Origin: Deltaproteobacteria bacterium UBA4427
GTDB lineage: Bacteria > Myxococcota_A > UBA9160 > UBA4427
Direction of reading: 5' to 3'
Assembly (NCBI GenBank): GCA_002390675.1
Contig: DGPZ01000003.1
Coordinates: forward strand, 17,985-81,984
Length of the DNA: 64,000 bases
Shown: in pieces, positions 44,004 through 52,717 of the stretch
Layout: each line of letters opens with the position of its first letter
How positions within the stretch are numbered: the stretch's first letter is position 1
Position numbers and translations under genes: made by a program
The notes under the pieces: generated by a model
Database searches by the model: none
Told to the model about the DNA's origin: nothing
Seen by the model: only the letters and a program-made list of their open reading frames with translations

Positions 44004-44954
44004 TCAGGCCGTCGCCACAGAAAGGCGCATCGACGTCACGCGACCAAGTTTCGCATCTTCGACGCAGATCACTTCTCCGCCCATCTGTGAAATCGCATGT
44101 TTTAGGGCCTCTGGCGGATGCCCAGTCCGACCGCGGCGGGCCCCATCCGGCACATCAACGACCGATACGAGAACCCCCTTGGCCTGGTCACTACCAATGG
44201 CTCGTACCAGGATCGTGATAGGCTGACCGGTCTTAGACTCGTAAATTCGCTGCCGGAGCAGCTGACTTAAGACGCGTTCGAAAACCACAGTCGACCCTGA
44301 TGCACGGGGCAAGTTCGGCGGCATCAGTACTTCTAGGTCGATGTTCGAAGGAACGTCCTGCGCCACTCGCTCAGAAACACGTAGGACCAGGTTTGCAACG
44401 TCCAATCGACCTTGCTGCGCCTTACCGCCCCGCAAAGCGACAGAGAGTTCCCGCAACCATTTTTGCGCGGTCTCCATCTGTCGAAGAGCGTTCTCGAGAA
44501 GCCGCTGTTGATCATCAAGAAGCGTCCCCGTCAGCTTCTCTGAAAGTTGGTGCATCGACTGGAGCGCTTCGGCGATCGGCTCACCAATCTCCTCAGCGAG
44601 CCCTGTCAGGTGCTCATCGTTCGACTGTTCTTCGAGCATCACCATCACAACACCGACACGGTCGTCTTCAGCCTCGATCGGTGAACAAAGACCCGTGTAG
44701 GCATTCCCACCTTCGCGAACCTTCAACCGTGCTGCCTGACCTCGTTGAAGCACTTCTGCCGTCGCCATCAGAACGGCTTCTCGTGCGCCGCCTTCGAAGA
44801 CCATAGCCAAGGGATCCCCTACGGGATCTTCATCGTGTCCGCAGAAATGATCGCGGAAGCTCTGATTCGCATAGACTACGCAGCCTTCCGGATCACCGAC
44901 CAGAATTGGCGCGTCGAGATGGCCTAGCAGCGATGTCTCTTCGGCCACGCTCAT
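44004..44954 (-). CDS. PAS-domain histidine-kinase-like protein, phospho-acceptor missing
   Basis: A 316-residue protein. A PAS domain covers residues ~12-110 ('DAPILVGDPEGCVVYANQSF'). A dimerisation-type helix pair follows at 115-185. Where a HisKA domain has HE(L/I)RxP, this reads 'LAEEIGEPIAEALQ', with Glu replacing the His. The C-terminal part looks like a decayed GHKL ATPase fold ('VVFERVLSQLLRQRIYESK'), with no clear N- or G-box. It is probably a sensor or adaptor without kinase activity. Its ATG overlaps the preceding TPR gene by 4 bases. Confidence 0.75.
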   Translation of the reverse strand: MSVAEETSLLGHLDAPILVGDPEGCVVYANQSFRDHFCGHDEDPVGDPLAMVFEGGAREAVLMATAEVLQRGQAARLKVREGGNAYTGLCSPIEAEDDRVGVVMVMLEEQSNDEHLTGLAEEIGEPIAEALQSMHQLSEKLTGTLLDDQQRLLENALRQMETAQKWLRELSVALRGGKAQQGRLDVANLVLRVSERVAQDVPSNIDLEVLMPPNLPRASGSTVVFERVLSQLLRQRIYESKTGQPITILVRAIGSDQAKGVLVSVVDVPDGARRGRTGHPPEALKHAISQMGGEVICVEDAKLGRVTSMRLSVATA

Positions 44955-45520
44955 GTTCCCAACTCCAAGATGCCGGCTTCGCTCATGCGGTGAAGCGAGC
45001 GAAGGGCTTCAAACCGGTCCATGCCGGAAACCGTGACGAGATCCGACAAGGAGGTCAGGCCATCGACCATTGAGAGCAGAAAGCCCGCGCTAGGCGGAAG
45101 GTTTCGGCCCTCTAGGTCCGCCGCATCCTCCTTCACACGCGGAATTTTATCTAGGTCTCCAAGCGCATTCTTATATTTCCGGAAGATCTTCGCACGAAGC
45201 AACTCGACCATGCTCTCGCATTCAAGCGTCACCGAATTCGGCGCGCTCACAAGAAGCTCGAGGGCAGCTTCCTCGTTCTCTCCTTGCACTAGCCGGCGGG
45301 CATCCCAAACGATCGAGGCACTCGGTGCATCTCCGCGATCTGCTCTTGGCAACGAACGGCGATCTGCATCACGGATATAGTCGAGGGCTTCTTCGTTGCC
45401 GGGATCGAGCTCCAATGCTTCGTTCCAGAGCATAAACGCACGTGGGATTTCTCCAGTGCCGTAGAGCTCAAGGCCCTGCCGCAGCAGCTTCGCAACGTGT
45501 TCTTCCTTCGCCTGCGCCAT
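44951..45520 (-). CDS. TPR protein with C-terminal winged-helix-like domain
   Basis: A 189-residue soluble protein. Residues ~1-60 hold one or two TPR units ('LRQGLELYGTGEIPRAFMLW'). A helical middle precedes a C-terminal domain (142-187) reading 'SAGFLLSMVDGLTSLSDLV' and 'ALRSLHRMSEAGILELG'. The same pattern occurs near the N-terminus of the J-domain protein of this cluster. Such small domains are found with DUF4388-type adaptors. The start is ATG 45520 (MAQAKEE), eight codons into a slightly longer frame. It follows the Hsp70 gene by 97 bases. Confidence 0.75.
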   Translation of the reverse strand: MAQAKEEHVAKLLRQGLELYGTGEIPRAFMLWNEALELDPGNEEALDYIRDADRRSLPRADRGDAPSASIVWDARRLVQGENEEAALELLVSAPNSVTLECESMVELLRAKIFRKYKNALGDLDKIPRVKEDAADLEGRNLPPSAGFLLSMVDGLTSLSDLVTVSGMDRFEALRSLHRMSEAGILELGT

Positions 45521-45617
45521 TATTCCCCCGCGTTCATCCACCTAGCAGACTCGCTCTCCTCACCCCCGGAACGAATTCAACATCATGGGAGCTCGTTCGC
45601 TGCGATCGGCTTTGAGC

Positions 45618-47189
45618 TCAGCCCTTTAGCTCTACCTCATAAATATCGTGTGCCTGGATGATCTCATCGATCTCAGTATCCGAGAGCGTGCCAGTCGAGC
45701 TCACCGTGATCGACTGTTCCTTGCCGGTTGCGAGATCCCGAGCAGATACGCTCACGATGCCGTTCGCGTCGATGTCGAAGCTAACTTCGATCTCTGGTTC
45801 GCCCTTCGGTGCGGGTCGAATACCGGAAAGCACGAATTCGCCTAGCAGGTCGCTCTCCGCGGCCATATCGCTCTCGCCCTGAAGGACTCGGATCTTCACT
45901 GCGGACTGATTATCCCGCGTGGTAGTAAAGATATGTCCCTTACTCACGGGTACGGTCGTATTGCGCTCAATGAGTCGCGCAAAATGACCGCCGTAGGTGC
46001 CGATGCCCAAAGACAGCGGAGTCACGTCGAGTAGCAGCATGTCGTTGTCGCTATCGAGGAGAGCAGCTGCCTGAACCGCAGCACCCAACCCAACGACCTC
46101 ATCGGGATTCACGCCCTTATGCGGTCGTTTCCCGAAGTATTCCGCTACTCGCTTCTGGACGAGCGGCATTCGCGTCTGGCCACCGACTAGGACAACCTGA
46201 TCTATGTCCTGCGCCTGGATGCCAGCATCCACACAACACTGCTCAACGCTCTTCAGCGTACCTTCAACGACATCATGAACGAGATTTTCGAGACTCTCAC
46301 GAGTCAGCTCATAGTTGAGGTGTCGCGGCCCTTCGGAGTCGCTCGCAATAAACGGAAGGTTGATCTCAACGACGTCGCGCATAGAGAGATCACACTTCGC
46401 TTTTTCCGAGGCGTCCTTGAGTCGCTGAAGCGCCATCGTATCACCGCGCAGATCCATGCCTTCGGTCTCTTCGAACCATTTGATAAGGTGCTGGACGATT
46501 CGACGATCGAAGTCTTCACCGCCGAGGAACGTGTTGCCCGAAGTCGCGAGAACTTCGATGACGCCCTCGCTCATCTCGAGAATTGAAATATCGAAGGTGC
46601 CGCCACCCAGGTCATAGACAGCGATCTTCTCGTCGCCCTCGCGATTCATGCCGTAGGAGAGTGCTGCCGCAGTCGGCTCGTTGATAATGCGAAGCACTTC
46701 GAGGCCGGCGATCTTGCCCGCGTCTTTGGTGCACTGTCGCTGGGTGTCGTTGAAGTAGGCCGGCACCGTGATCACTGCTTCGTGCACGGTCTCCGAGAGA
46801 TATTCCTCGGCAACGCGCTTCATCTCGCGTAAAACGATACCGGCGATTTCAGGACAGGTGAACGTCTTACCGCCGATCTTGATACGGGGATCATCGTTAG
46901 GTCCCCGCACAATTTCGTAGGGACTCAATTCGATCGTCTTCTGCACTTCGGGATCATCGAAGCGACGACCGATCAAACGCTTCGCAGCGAAAGCAGTGTT
47001 CCGCGCATTCGTGATGGCCTGGCGCTTCGCCAGGTGCCCCACGAGCCGTCTGCCGTCCTGAGATATGCCAAACATAGAGGGGGTCGTCTTATACCCACCC
47101 GAATTCGGGATCACTGTCGACTGGCCGTTCTCAACCACTGACACACAGGAATTGGTCGTTCCGAGATCGATTCCGATCACTCGGCTCAT
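45618..47189 (-). CDS. Lidless Hsp70 (DnaK-family) chaperone
   Basis: A 523-residue DnaK homologue. The ATPase domain is complete: 'VIGIDLGTTNSCVSVVENG', 'VPAYFNDTQRQCTKDAGKIA', 'IAVYDLGGGTFDISILEMSE', 'IDQVVLVGGQTRMPLVQKR'. The linker 'LLLDVTPLSLGIGTYGG' and the beta-sandwich substrate domain are present. It ends 'LSDTEIDEIIQAHDIYEVEL', about where helix A of the lid starts, so the remaining lid helices and the C-terminal tail are missing (DnaK is ~640). Its ATG overlaps the J-protein stop. No grpE is nearby. It is unlikely to be the housekeeping DnaK. Confidence 0.92.
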   Translation of the reverse strand: MSRVIGIDLGTTNSCVSVVENGQSTVIPNSGGYKTTPSMFGISQDGRRLVGHLAKRQAITNARNTAFAAKRLIGRRFDDPEVQKTIELSPYEIVRGPNDDPRIKIGGKTFTCPEIAGIVLREMKRVAEEYLSETVHEAVITVPAYFNDTQRQCTKDAGKIAGLEVLRIINEPTAAALSYGMNREGDEKIAVYDLGGGTFDISILEMSEGVIEVLATSGNTFLGGEDFDRRIVQHLIKWFEETEGMDLRGDTMALQRLKDASEKAKCDLSMRDVVEINLPFIASDSEGPRHLNYELTRESLENLVHDVVEGTLKSVEQCCVDAGIQAQDIDQVVLVGGQTRMPLVQKRVAEYFGKRPHKGVNPDEVVGLGAAVQAAALLDSDNDMLLLDVTPLSLGIGTYGGHFARLIERNTTVPVSKGHIFTTTRDNQSAVKIRVLQGESDMAAESDLLGEFVLSGIRPAPKGEPEIEVSFDIDANGIVSVSARDLATGKEQSITVSSTGTLSDTEIDEIIQAHDIYEVELKG

Positions 47190-48586
47190 GACTTTTCTCC
47201 TCGCGCGGCATCCCGCGCTCCAATGCGCACGGAGGCCAGAGCCCGCCGCGCTTCAAGGTCTTCTTCGTCAAACTTCAGCGCCTTTTCAAAGGCGCTCACA
47301 GCTTCATCCATCTCACCGCAATCACGATGGATCCGGCCCAGCAACATGTGCGCTGGAGCGGATTCGGGGGAGCGGAGCAGCAAAGTGTCAGCGTATTCTC
47401 GTGCATCATCGAGCCTGCCAAGCTGCAAGCACACACGCGCTGCCCGCTCATTGAGTTCTGGATCATGGGGGCGGTAAGGCAGCACGTCTTCGAGCAGGCT
47501 AAGCGCTTCAAAAAGTTCGCCAGAACTCATGCGGTCGGAGGGCTTTGCGAGCAGCTGCGTCGCACGCGTTCCCGCGGCGGCCATGCGAAGGCTGCCCAGC
47601 GCTTCTTTGAATTCGGAGCGACCGGGATCGAAGCTGATAGCGATGCGAAGGCTAGCTTCGGCTTCGGTGAGTCTCCCCGACTGCTGCGACGCCTGGGCCG
47701 CTCGGAAAATTTCATCCGCGCGTGCCCTACGTTCTGCGATCGCGGCGTGATTGATTTTAAAGGGCATACGCTGCCGCAAGCGCTCGAGCTTCGAGAGTTC
47801 TCGCGAAGGAACTGATGATTGGCTAGCGCTCTCGACGGAATCGAGCAGAGAAACGCTAGGCGCCACATTTGGCGCTAAGTCAGCGGACCCCGCGCCATTC
47901 AAGTTAGCGCTCAGATTCTGGACTTGGCAGAGTTCCGGATCCGACAGAATTTCGTGAGCCTCGAGTACCTTTTTGAAGATGCGATCGAGGCGCTCCCCAT
48001 AGCCGCCGATCTCTTTACGGAAATAGCGGTCCGGATGGAACTCTTTCGAGAGGCTTAAGTAGGCGCGCTTGACGGTCTTAGGGTCAGCGCCCCGCGCGAC
48101 GCCTAACAAAACATGATAGGGACGTCCCAGCCCGACTTCGAATTCGAGAATTCGTTTCTGAATATTGAGACTGATATCGAGTCGGTCGTCTAGTGCGCCT
48201 TCATCGGTCACAAGATATCCATCTTCGACGCGTTCGGCGGAAGCGGAGGACTGTGCATCCGCGATCGTTAATCCTGCTTTCGATTCAGACTTAGGCCGGG
48301 CGGCGGCCTTCTTAGGCGCCTTGCCTGCGACGATTTCGAGCGTGCCTTCCGCGATCCACCGTGACAAACAGATGTCGACTTGATCGGAAGGGATACCACC
48401 GATCTCGCGGAGTAATCGCCAGGAAGTGGCGCCGTCGATCCGGGAAATCAGGTATCCCTCCGCTGAGCTCAGATTGAGCCGCGTCGCGTCGCACTCTTTC
48501 GAGCGTGCGAGTACCTGTTCTTTCTGATCAGGGACATTTCCCAAGACCCGATCCACCCCATCCATTGCTGTGGACAAGGACTCCAC
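47186..48586 (-). CDS. J-domain/TPR co-chaperone with N-terminal winged-helix-like domain
   Basis: About 466 residues. An N-terminal domain (~39-86: 'SSAEGYLISRIDGATSWRLL', 'LSRWIAEGTLEIV') is followed by a linker. A J domain (~155-220) comes next, with helix II 'KTVKRAYLSLSKEFHPDRYF' and the HPD motif at 184-186. A C-terminal TPR array follows ('LLLRSPESAPAHMLLGRIHR', 'MDEAVSAFEKALKFDEEDLE'). The start is GTG 48586, because GGAGG lies 10 bases before it; ATG 48565 is an alternative. It overlaps the Hsp70 gene by 4 bases and is surely its partner. There is no Gly/Phe or zinc-finger region as in DnaJ. Confidence 0.85.
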   Translation of the reverse strand: MESLSTAMDGVDRVLGNVPDQKEQVLARSKECDATRLNLSSAEGYLISRIDGATSWRLLREIGGIPSDQVDICLSRWIAEGTLEIVAGKAPKKAAARPKSESKAGLTIADAQSSASAERVEDGYLVTDEGALDDRLDISLNIQKRILEFEVGLGRPYHVLLGVARGADPKTVKRAYLSLSKEFHPDRYFRKEIGGYGERLDRIFKKVLEAHEILSDPELCQVQNLSANLNGAGSADLAPNVAPSVSLLDSVESASQSSVPSRELSKLERLRQRMPFKINHAAIAERRARADEIFRAAQASQQSGRLTEAEASLRIAISFDPGRSEFKEALGSLRMAAAGTRATQLLAKPSDRMSSGELFEALSLLEDVLPYRPHDPELNERAARVCLQLGRLDDAREYADTLLLRSPESAPAHMLLGRIHRDCGEMDEAVSAFEKALKFDEEDLEARRALASVRIGARDAARGEKS

Positions 48587-48710
48587 GCCAAGAAGTCCTC
48601 CACTGGACTGATATCGGCCGCCTAGGGACGAATAATGAGCAGCCAGGCAGCGAGAACGCGACATTCACACCGGATCTTCTCAACCAGCAGAATAATCGGG
48701 TCATGGGAAA

Positions 48711-48730
48711 CGCCTGAGGTGGATCAGGCG
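48711..48730. promoter_or_regulatory. Palindrome CGCCTGA-N6-TCAGGCG upstream of the J/Hsp70 cluster
   Basis: Perfect 7-bp arms lie about 125 bases before the J-protein start. A short TTT follows on the minus strand, so it could be an operator for the cluster or a weak terminator for argF. In the same 379-base gap, the 10-mer CGCGAACGAG occurs twice (48921-48930 and 48945-48954), just past the argF stop. No gene is credible in 48587-48965. Confidence 0.35.
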
Positions 48731-48965
48731 ATCCTGCGGGGACGAAATTTTCTCATACTCAACATGCGCAAATTTGGTCGACCGGTATCCACGAACGCCT
48801 CACGACTCTCGCGGGGTGATACCGAACCAACCGCGCTCTAAAACTCGGTGCCGCTCCGACCCAACCGGACAGCGTCCAAGCTGATAGCAATCGGCCGGCT
48901 CTGATGAACAGGCACTCATTCGCGAACGAGAACACAAATGCGTACGCGAACGAGCCCCCTACCCA

Positions 48966-49892
48966 TCAACTGAACGAGCTCCCGAGCAGATGCTCAAGAA
49001 TTGCGTTCTGTGCGTGAAGCCGGTTTTCCGCCTGGTCGAAGACGACGCTTTGCGGGCCATCGAGCACAGCCGCTGTGACTTCTTCGCCGCGATGCGCAGG
49101 GAGACAGTGCATCACTCGAGCATTGTCGGTGTATGCCAGAAGCCCGTCATTCACCTGGTATTCCCGGAAAATTGTGCGGCGGGTTTCTGCTTCTGCTTCC
49201 TGGCCCATGCTGGTCCAAGTGTCTGTGTAGACGAAGTCGACACCGCGAACCGCCTCAACAGGGTCTTCCCCCAGCGTGATTTCTGCTCCGCTGCCCTCTG
49301 CCAACATTTCCGCTCTGGCTAGGATTTTCGCATCGGGGCGATGGCTGCTCGGCGTCGCCACCTTCAATCGTAGACCTAATACTCCAGCGAGAAGTAACAA
49401 CGAATTCACAACATTATTGCCGTCACCTACATAAGCGAGCGTCGCTTCACGCGGTTCCATAAACTGCGCGATCGTCGAAAAGTCCGCCATCGCCTGGCAG
49501 GGATGCAAAAGATCTGTGAGTCCGTTAATGATCGGGATAGTTGCGTACTCTGCAAGTTCTTCGACGAGTTCATGGCTGAACGTTCGCGCCATCAAGCAAT
49601 CAACCCAGCGAGAAAGAGATCGCGCAACATCAGGGCCGGTCTCCCGCGTGCCGATGCCAACCTGCTCGGGGCGTAGCATGATGGCGTGTCCACCGAGTTG
49701 CGCGATACCCGCTTCAAACGTGACATGCGTCCTCAGCGAAGGCTTTTCGAAGTACATCGCGATCGTGCGCCCTTTAAGCGTCTGTTCGTGTTTTCCGTCT
49801 CTATGGGCAAGTCGCAGGTCCGCAGCGCGATCTGCGATCGACAAAAGATCCTCCGCACTCCAGTCGGCAACACTCAAAAAATCCTTGGGCAT
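48966..49892 (-). CDS. argF: Ornithine carbamoyltransferase
   Basis: ArgF makes citrulline from ornithine and carbamoyl phosphate. The carbamoyl-phosphate loop is 'YFEKPSLRTHVTFEAGIAQL', followed by 'LLHPCQAMADFSTIAQFMEP'. The ornithine site includes 'YTDTWTSMGQEAEAETR' and 'DNARVMHCLPAHRGEEVT'. About 308 residues, normal. ATG 49892 is preferred because GGGGA precedes it; an ATG 12 bases upstream is possible. argD, usually between argB and argF, is absent; the 251-base gap holds no gene. Confidence 0.95.
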   Translation of the reverse strand: MPKDFLSVADWSAEDLLSIADRAADLRLAHRDGKHEQTLKGRTIAMYFEKPSLRTHVTFEAGIAQLGGHAIMLRPEQVGIGTRETGPDVARSLSRWVDCLMARTFSHELVEELAEYATIPIINGLTDLLHPCQAMADFSTIAQFMEPREATLAYVGDGNNVVNSLLLLAGVLGLRLKVATPSSHRPDAKILARAEMLAEGSGAEITLGEDPVEAVRGVDFVYTDTWTSMGQEAEAETRRTIFREYQVNDGLLAYTDNARVMHCLPAHRGEEVTAAVLDGPQSVVFDQAENRLHAQNAILEHLLGSSFS

Positions 49893-50143
49893 CCTCGTCC
49901 CCATCTATTCATTTGACGTCTCGCCTGAGCGAAATTGTTAAATAGCGTACGACCTCCGTCCGCCGGGCTTCGGCAGCTCCTTCAATCCGTGAGGTTAGAA
50001 GAATTTGCGGTCGGGTTTATCTTTTTTGTCGCGGCATCAATCCCGATGCCCGTATCGTCTTCGTGATCGCCATCGCTACCGAAAACGGCTCAGGCCAATT
50101 TTCAATTGCCTGCAAACGCGAGGTCGGGCGAATACTCTGCGCC

Positions 50144-50998
50144 TTATGGCACGAGAAGCGTGCCCACTCCTGCATCATCGCTGAAGATCTCGAGCAGCAC
50201 CGCGTGTTGTACACGACCGTCGACGACATGGGTACGGGCCACTCCGCCCGAAAGTGCCTGCATGCAACAGTCCATCTTCGGAATCATACCGCCCTTGATC
50301 GTACCTTCAGCAATCAAAGCCTTACAGCCCTCCACCGAGAGTTGACTAATTAGCTGGCCCTTTGCGTCAAGAACTCCATCAATATCCGTCAAGAGAATCA
50401 GTTTTTCTGCACCGAGTTCGGAGGCAATCGCACCCGCCGCCTCATCCGCATTGATGTTATGCGACAGTCCTACTTCGTCGACACCGATTGGCGCGACGAC
50501 CGGAATAAATCCTGCATCCATGGAGGCGGTGATCACTTCCGGGTCCACATTCGTAACCTCACCTACGCGACCCAGATCCTGGCCATCGATGAGCTTCTTC
50601 TTGACGCGCAGGAGACTGCCGTCGCTACCGGTGAGCCCTACGCCCTGCCCGCCCGCTTGATTCACGAGTTCGACAATTTCTCGGTTGAGCTTGCCACCTA
50701 GCACCATCTCGACAACTTCCATTGTCGCTTCGTCAGTAACTCGCCGTCCTTCAATAAACGTCGAGGTCCGACCCATTTTCTCTAGAGTGGCCGCAATCTG
50801 AGGACCGCCTCCATGCACGATGATCGGGCGCACACCTATATGCTTGAGAAGCACGACATCGGCTGCGAAGGACGCTTGAAGCGCCGCGTCGGCCATGGCA
50901 TGGCCGCCGTATTTGATGACGACGGTCTTACCCAACAAGCGTTGCATATAGGGCAGCGCCTCCATTAGGACCTTCGCTTTATCGACGAGCTGCTTCAT
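50144..50998 (-). CDS. argB: Acetylglutamate kinase
   Basis: ArgB phosphorylates N-acetylglutamate, the committed step of arginine synthesis in the acetylated pathway. It has 'KTVVIKYGGHAMADAALQAS', 'RPIIVHGGGPQIAATLEKMG', 'GLTGSDGSLLRVKKKLIDGQ' and 'NINADEAAGAIASELGAEKL'. The 284 residues include the N-terminal helix 'KAKVLMEALPYMQRLLGKTV' of the arginine-sensitive hexameric type, so feedback inhibition is likely. Confidence 0.97.
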   Translation of the reverse strand: MKQLVDKAKVLMEALPYMQRLLGKTVVIKYGGHAMADAALQASFAADVVLLKHIGVRPIIVHGGGPQIAATLEKMGRTSTFIEGRRVTDEATMEVVEMVLGGKLNREIVELVNQAGGQGVGLTGSDGSLLRVKKKLIDGQDLGRVGEVTNVDPEVITASMDAGFIPVVAPIGVDEVGLSHNINADEAAGAIASELGAEKLILLTDIDGVLDAKGQLISQLSVEGCKALIAEGTIKGGMIPKMDCCMQALSGGVARTHVVDGRVQHAVLLEIFSDDAGVGTLLVP

Positions 50999-51108
50999 CT
51001 GCTCCGTTCCGTCTCACGGCGAGCGCCGTGCAAATACTGGCAAATAGCGCCAGAGCATTAGGCCTCAGCGCCAGAGCACGGGGGCCACATATCCCTACTA
51101 GAACCGAA

Positions 51109-52623
51109 TCAGCCTCGGGCGCGTTTCCGAGCTTCCGCCACCTCTTCGATACTTTGAAGAAGACTACGGTACAGGAGGACGTTGCGAACGGCTGCTGAGA
51201 ATGCAGCGCCGAGCACTTCCGCTGTCCTGGGAGACGCGGGCCGTCCCTCCGCGAGGAAGACTCGTAGTACGCCGACGACCTTATCTCGCAGCCGGATAGG
51301 CACGCAAATCGTCGGTCTGGCGAGTCCGTCTTCGGGCGTATCCACCTCGACTTCGAATCGCGGATCCGAAGCCGGAACCTCTACGGCGACTAGCTGCCCC
51401 GTCTGAACGGCGCCCCCTACAAGCCCACGGTCGACTGGCAACTCCGGACGATCCGCTGTGGCGCCGCCGTCGTTCTCCGCTTCGAGCTCGAGCCGTTCGC
51501 CATCTGAGGACAGAAGATAGAGTGCCACAGGCGCCGCGCCGAGCCGCGTGCTCACGGAGGCCAGAGCAGCTCGAAATACGCGATCCGGCTCTACCTCGAG
51601 TGCGATGGCCTGACAGACCGCTTGAGCCAACTCAGCATCCCCATCAACCGCATCGATGAGGTCGGGGAATGTAACGCCCTCGGCATCCGCTTCGTGAGCG
51701 CTGGCCAGGAGCCGTTCGACTTCCGGATCCGCCGCGAGAAACTCGGATATCTGCATCCCCAGCAAGCGCAGAACGTTCGTTTCCTCATGCGACAGAGAAT
51801 CCGCGTCGGCGCCTTCCGTCAGACACAGCACGCCGACAGGAACACCGAGGCAATTGAGCGGAACACAGGCAAATCCCGCCGAATTGTATTGCCCGGCCCC
51901 GCGACCGGAAAAGCGATCATCCGCCGCCGCGTCTGGCACACAGAGAACTGTCCCATCCGCGAAACTCGTGCCCGAAGCGCCTTCGCCAATTTTACGCGCG
52001 GACATCGTGGCGAGATCGATCTCGATCCCCCGAGCAGCGACTACGGAGAGCCATTCGCGTTTGGAATCCGCCAGCATGAGCGACACACGCGAAGCCTGCA
52101 GAACGATGCTCGCGGAATCCACGATTCCTTGCCTTAGAACCTCTACACGTTCCTCGGGTGCGGCGAGGCGAACGACCTGCGATAGCCGATCCATTCCTTC
52201 GACGAGTCGATCGATTCGCTGGCGCAGTCTTCGCCTAGACGCATTTGCCTCATAGCCATCTAGTGCGCGGCCCACCGCTAGTACGAGTTCCTCGTCGTGA
52301 AGGGGTTTCGCCAGATAATCCGACGCGCCGAGGCGCAGCGCTTCCAGAACAATCTCCTGATCAGTCGAGGCCGAGAGCATGATGATCGAAAGTTCAGGGC
52401 GCATTTCTCGGATGCAAGCGAGGACCTGGATGCCGTCCATGTCCGGCAACCGCACATCGAGCACCACCACACCAATGGAAGGATCCGACACCATTTCCAG
52501 CGCGGACTCGCCATCTCCGGCGCGCGTAGTATCGAAGCCGCCTTCGGTGAGGATCTCATCGATCGCTTCGAGAAAGAAGATCTCGTCATCGACGATCAGC
52601 ACTCGGTTGCGCATATTACTCAT
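51109..52623 (-). CDS. Response regulator with two GAF domains
   Basis: A 504-residue cytoplasmic protein. The receiver domain (1-125) has the acidic pair 'VLIVDDEIFFLEAIDEILTE', the phospho-Asp in 'VVVLDVRLPDMDGIQVLAC' and the Lys in 'ASDYLAKPLHDEELVLAV'. A coiled-coil-like stretch follows ('RRRLRQRIDRLVEGMDRLSQ'). Then come two GAF domains ('ILQASRVSLMLADSKREWLS' with 'VPLNCLGVPVGVLCLTEG', and 'ASVSTRLGAAPVALYLLSSD' with 'ICVPIRLRDKVVGVLRVFL'). There is no DNA-binding, kinase or GGDEF output. It stands between hslU and argB, an uncommon insertion there. Confidence 0.9.
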   Translation of the reverse strand: MSNMRNRVLIVDDEIFFLEAIDEILTEGGFDTTRAGDGESALEMVSDPSIGVVVLDVRLPDMDGIQVLACIREMRPELSIIMLSASTDQEIVLEALRLGASDYLAKPLHDEELVLAVGRALDGYEANASRRRLRQRIDRLVEGMDRLSQVVRLAAPEERVEVLRQGIVDSASIVLQASRVSLMLADSKREWLSVVAARGIEIDLATMSARKIGEGASGTSFADGTVLCVPDAAADDRFSGRGAGQYNSAGFACVPLNCLGVPVGVLCLTEGADADSLSHEETNVLRLLGMQISEFLAADPEVERLLASAHEADAEGVTFPDLIDAVDGDAELAQAVCQAIALEVEPDRVFRAALASVSTRLGAAPVALYLLSSDGERLELEAENDGGATADRPELPVDRGLVGGAVQTGQLVAVEVPASDPRFEVEVDTPEDGLARPTICVPIRLRDKVVGVLRVFLAEGRPASPRTAEVLGAAFSAAVRNVLLYRSLLQSIEEVAEARKRARG

Positions 52624-52717
52624 GCCGGTCCCTCTTCCGCTTTACACTGCGTCTGCTGCATACGAAGCCTGCATTCTATTTTTGCAAATAGGTTGTCTGT
52701 TCCGCGACCGGACTCGA

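Noticed and set aside
49893..50143. argD remnant between argB and argF
   Set aside because: No frame in the gap resembles an aminotransferase.
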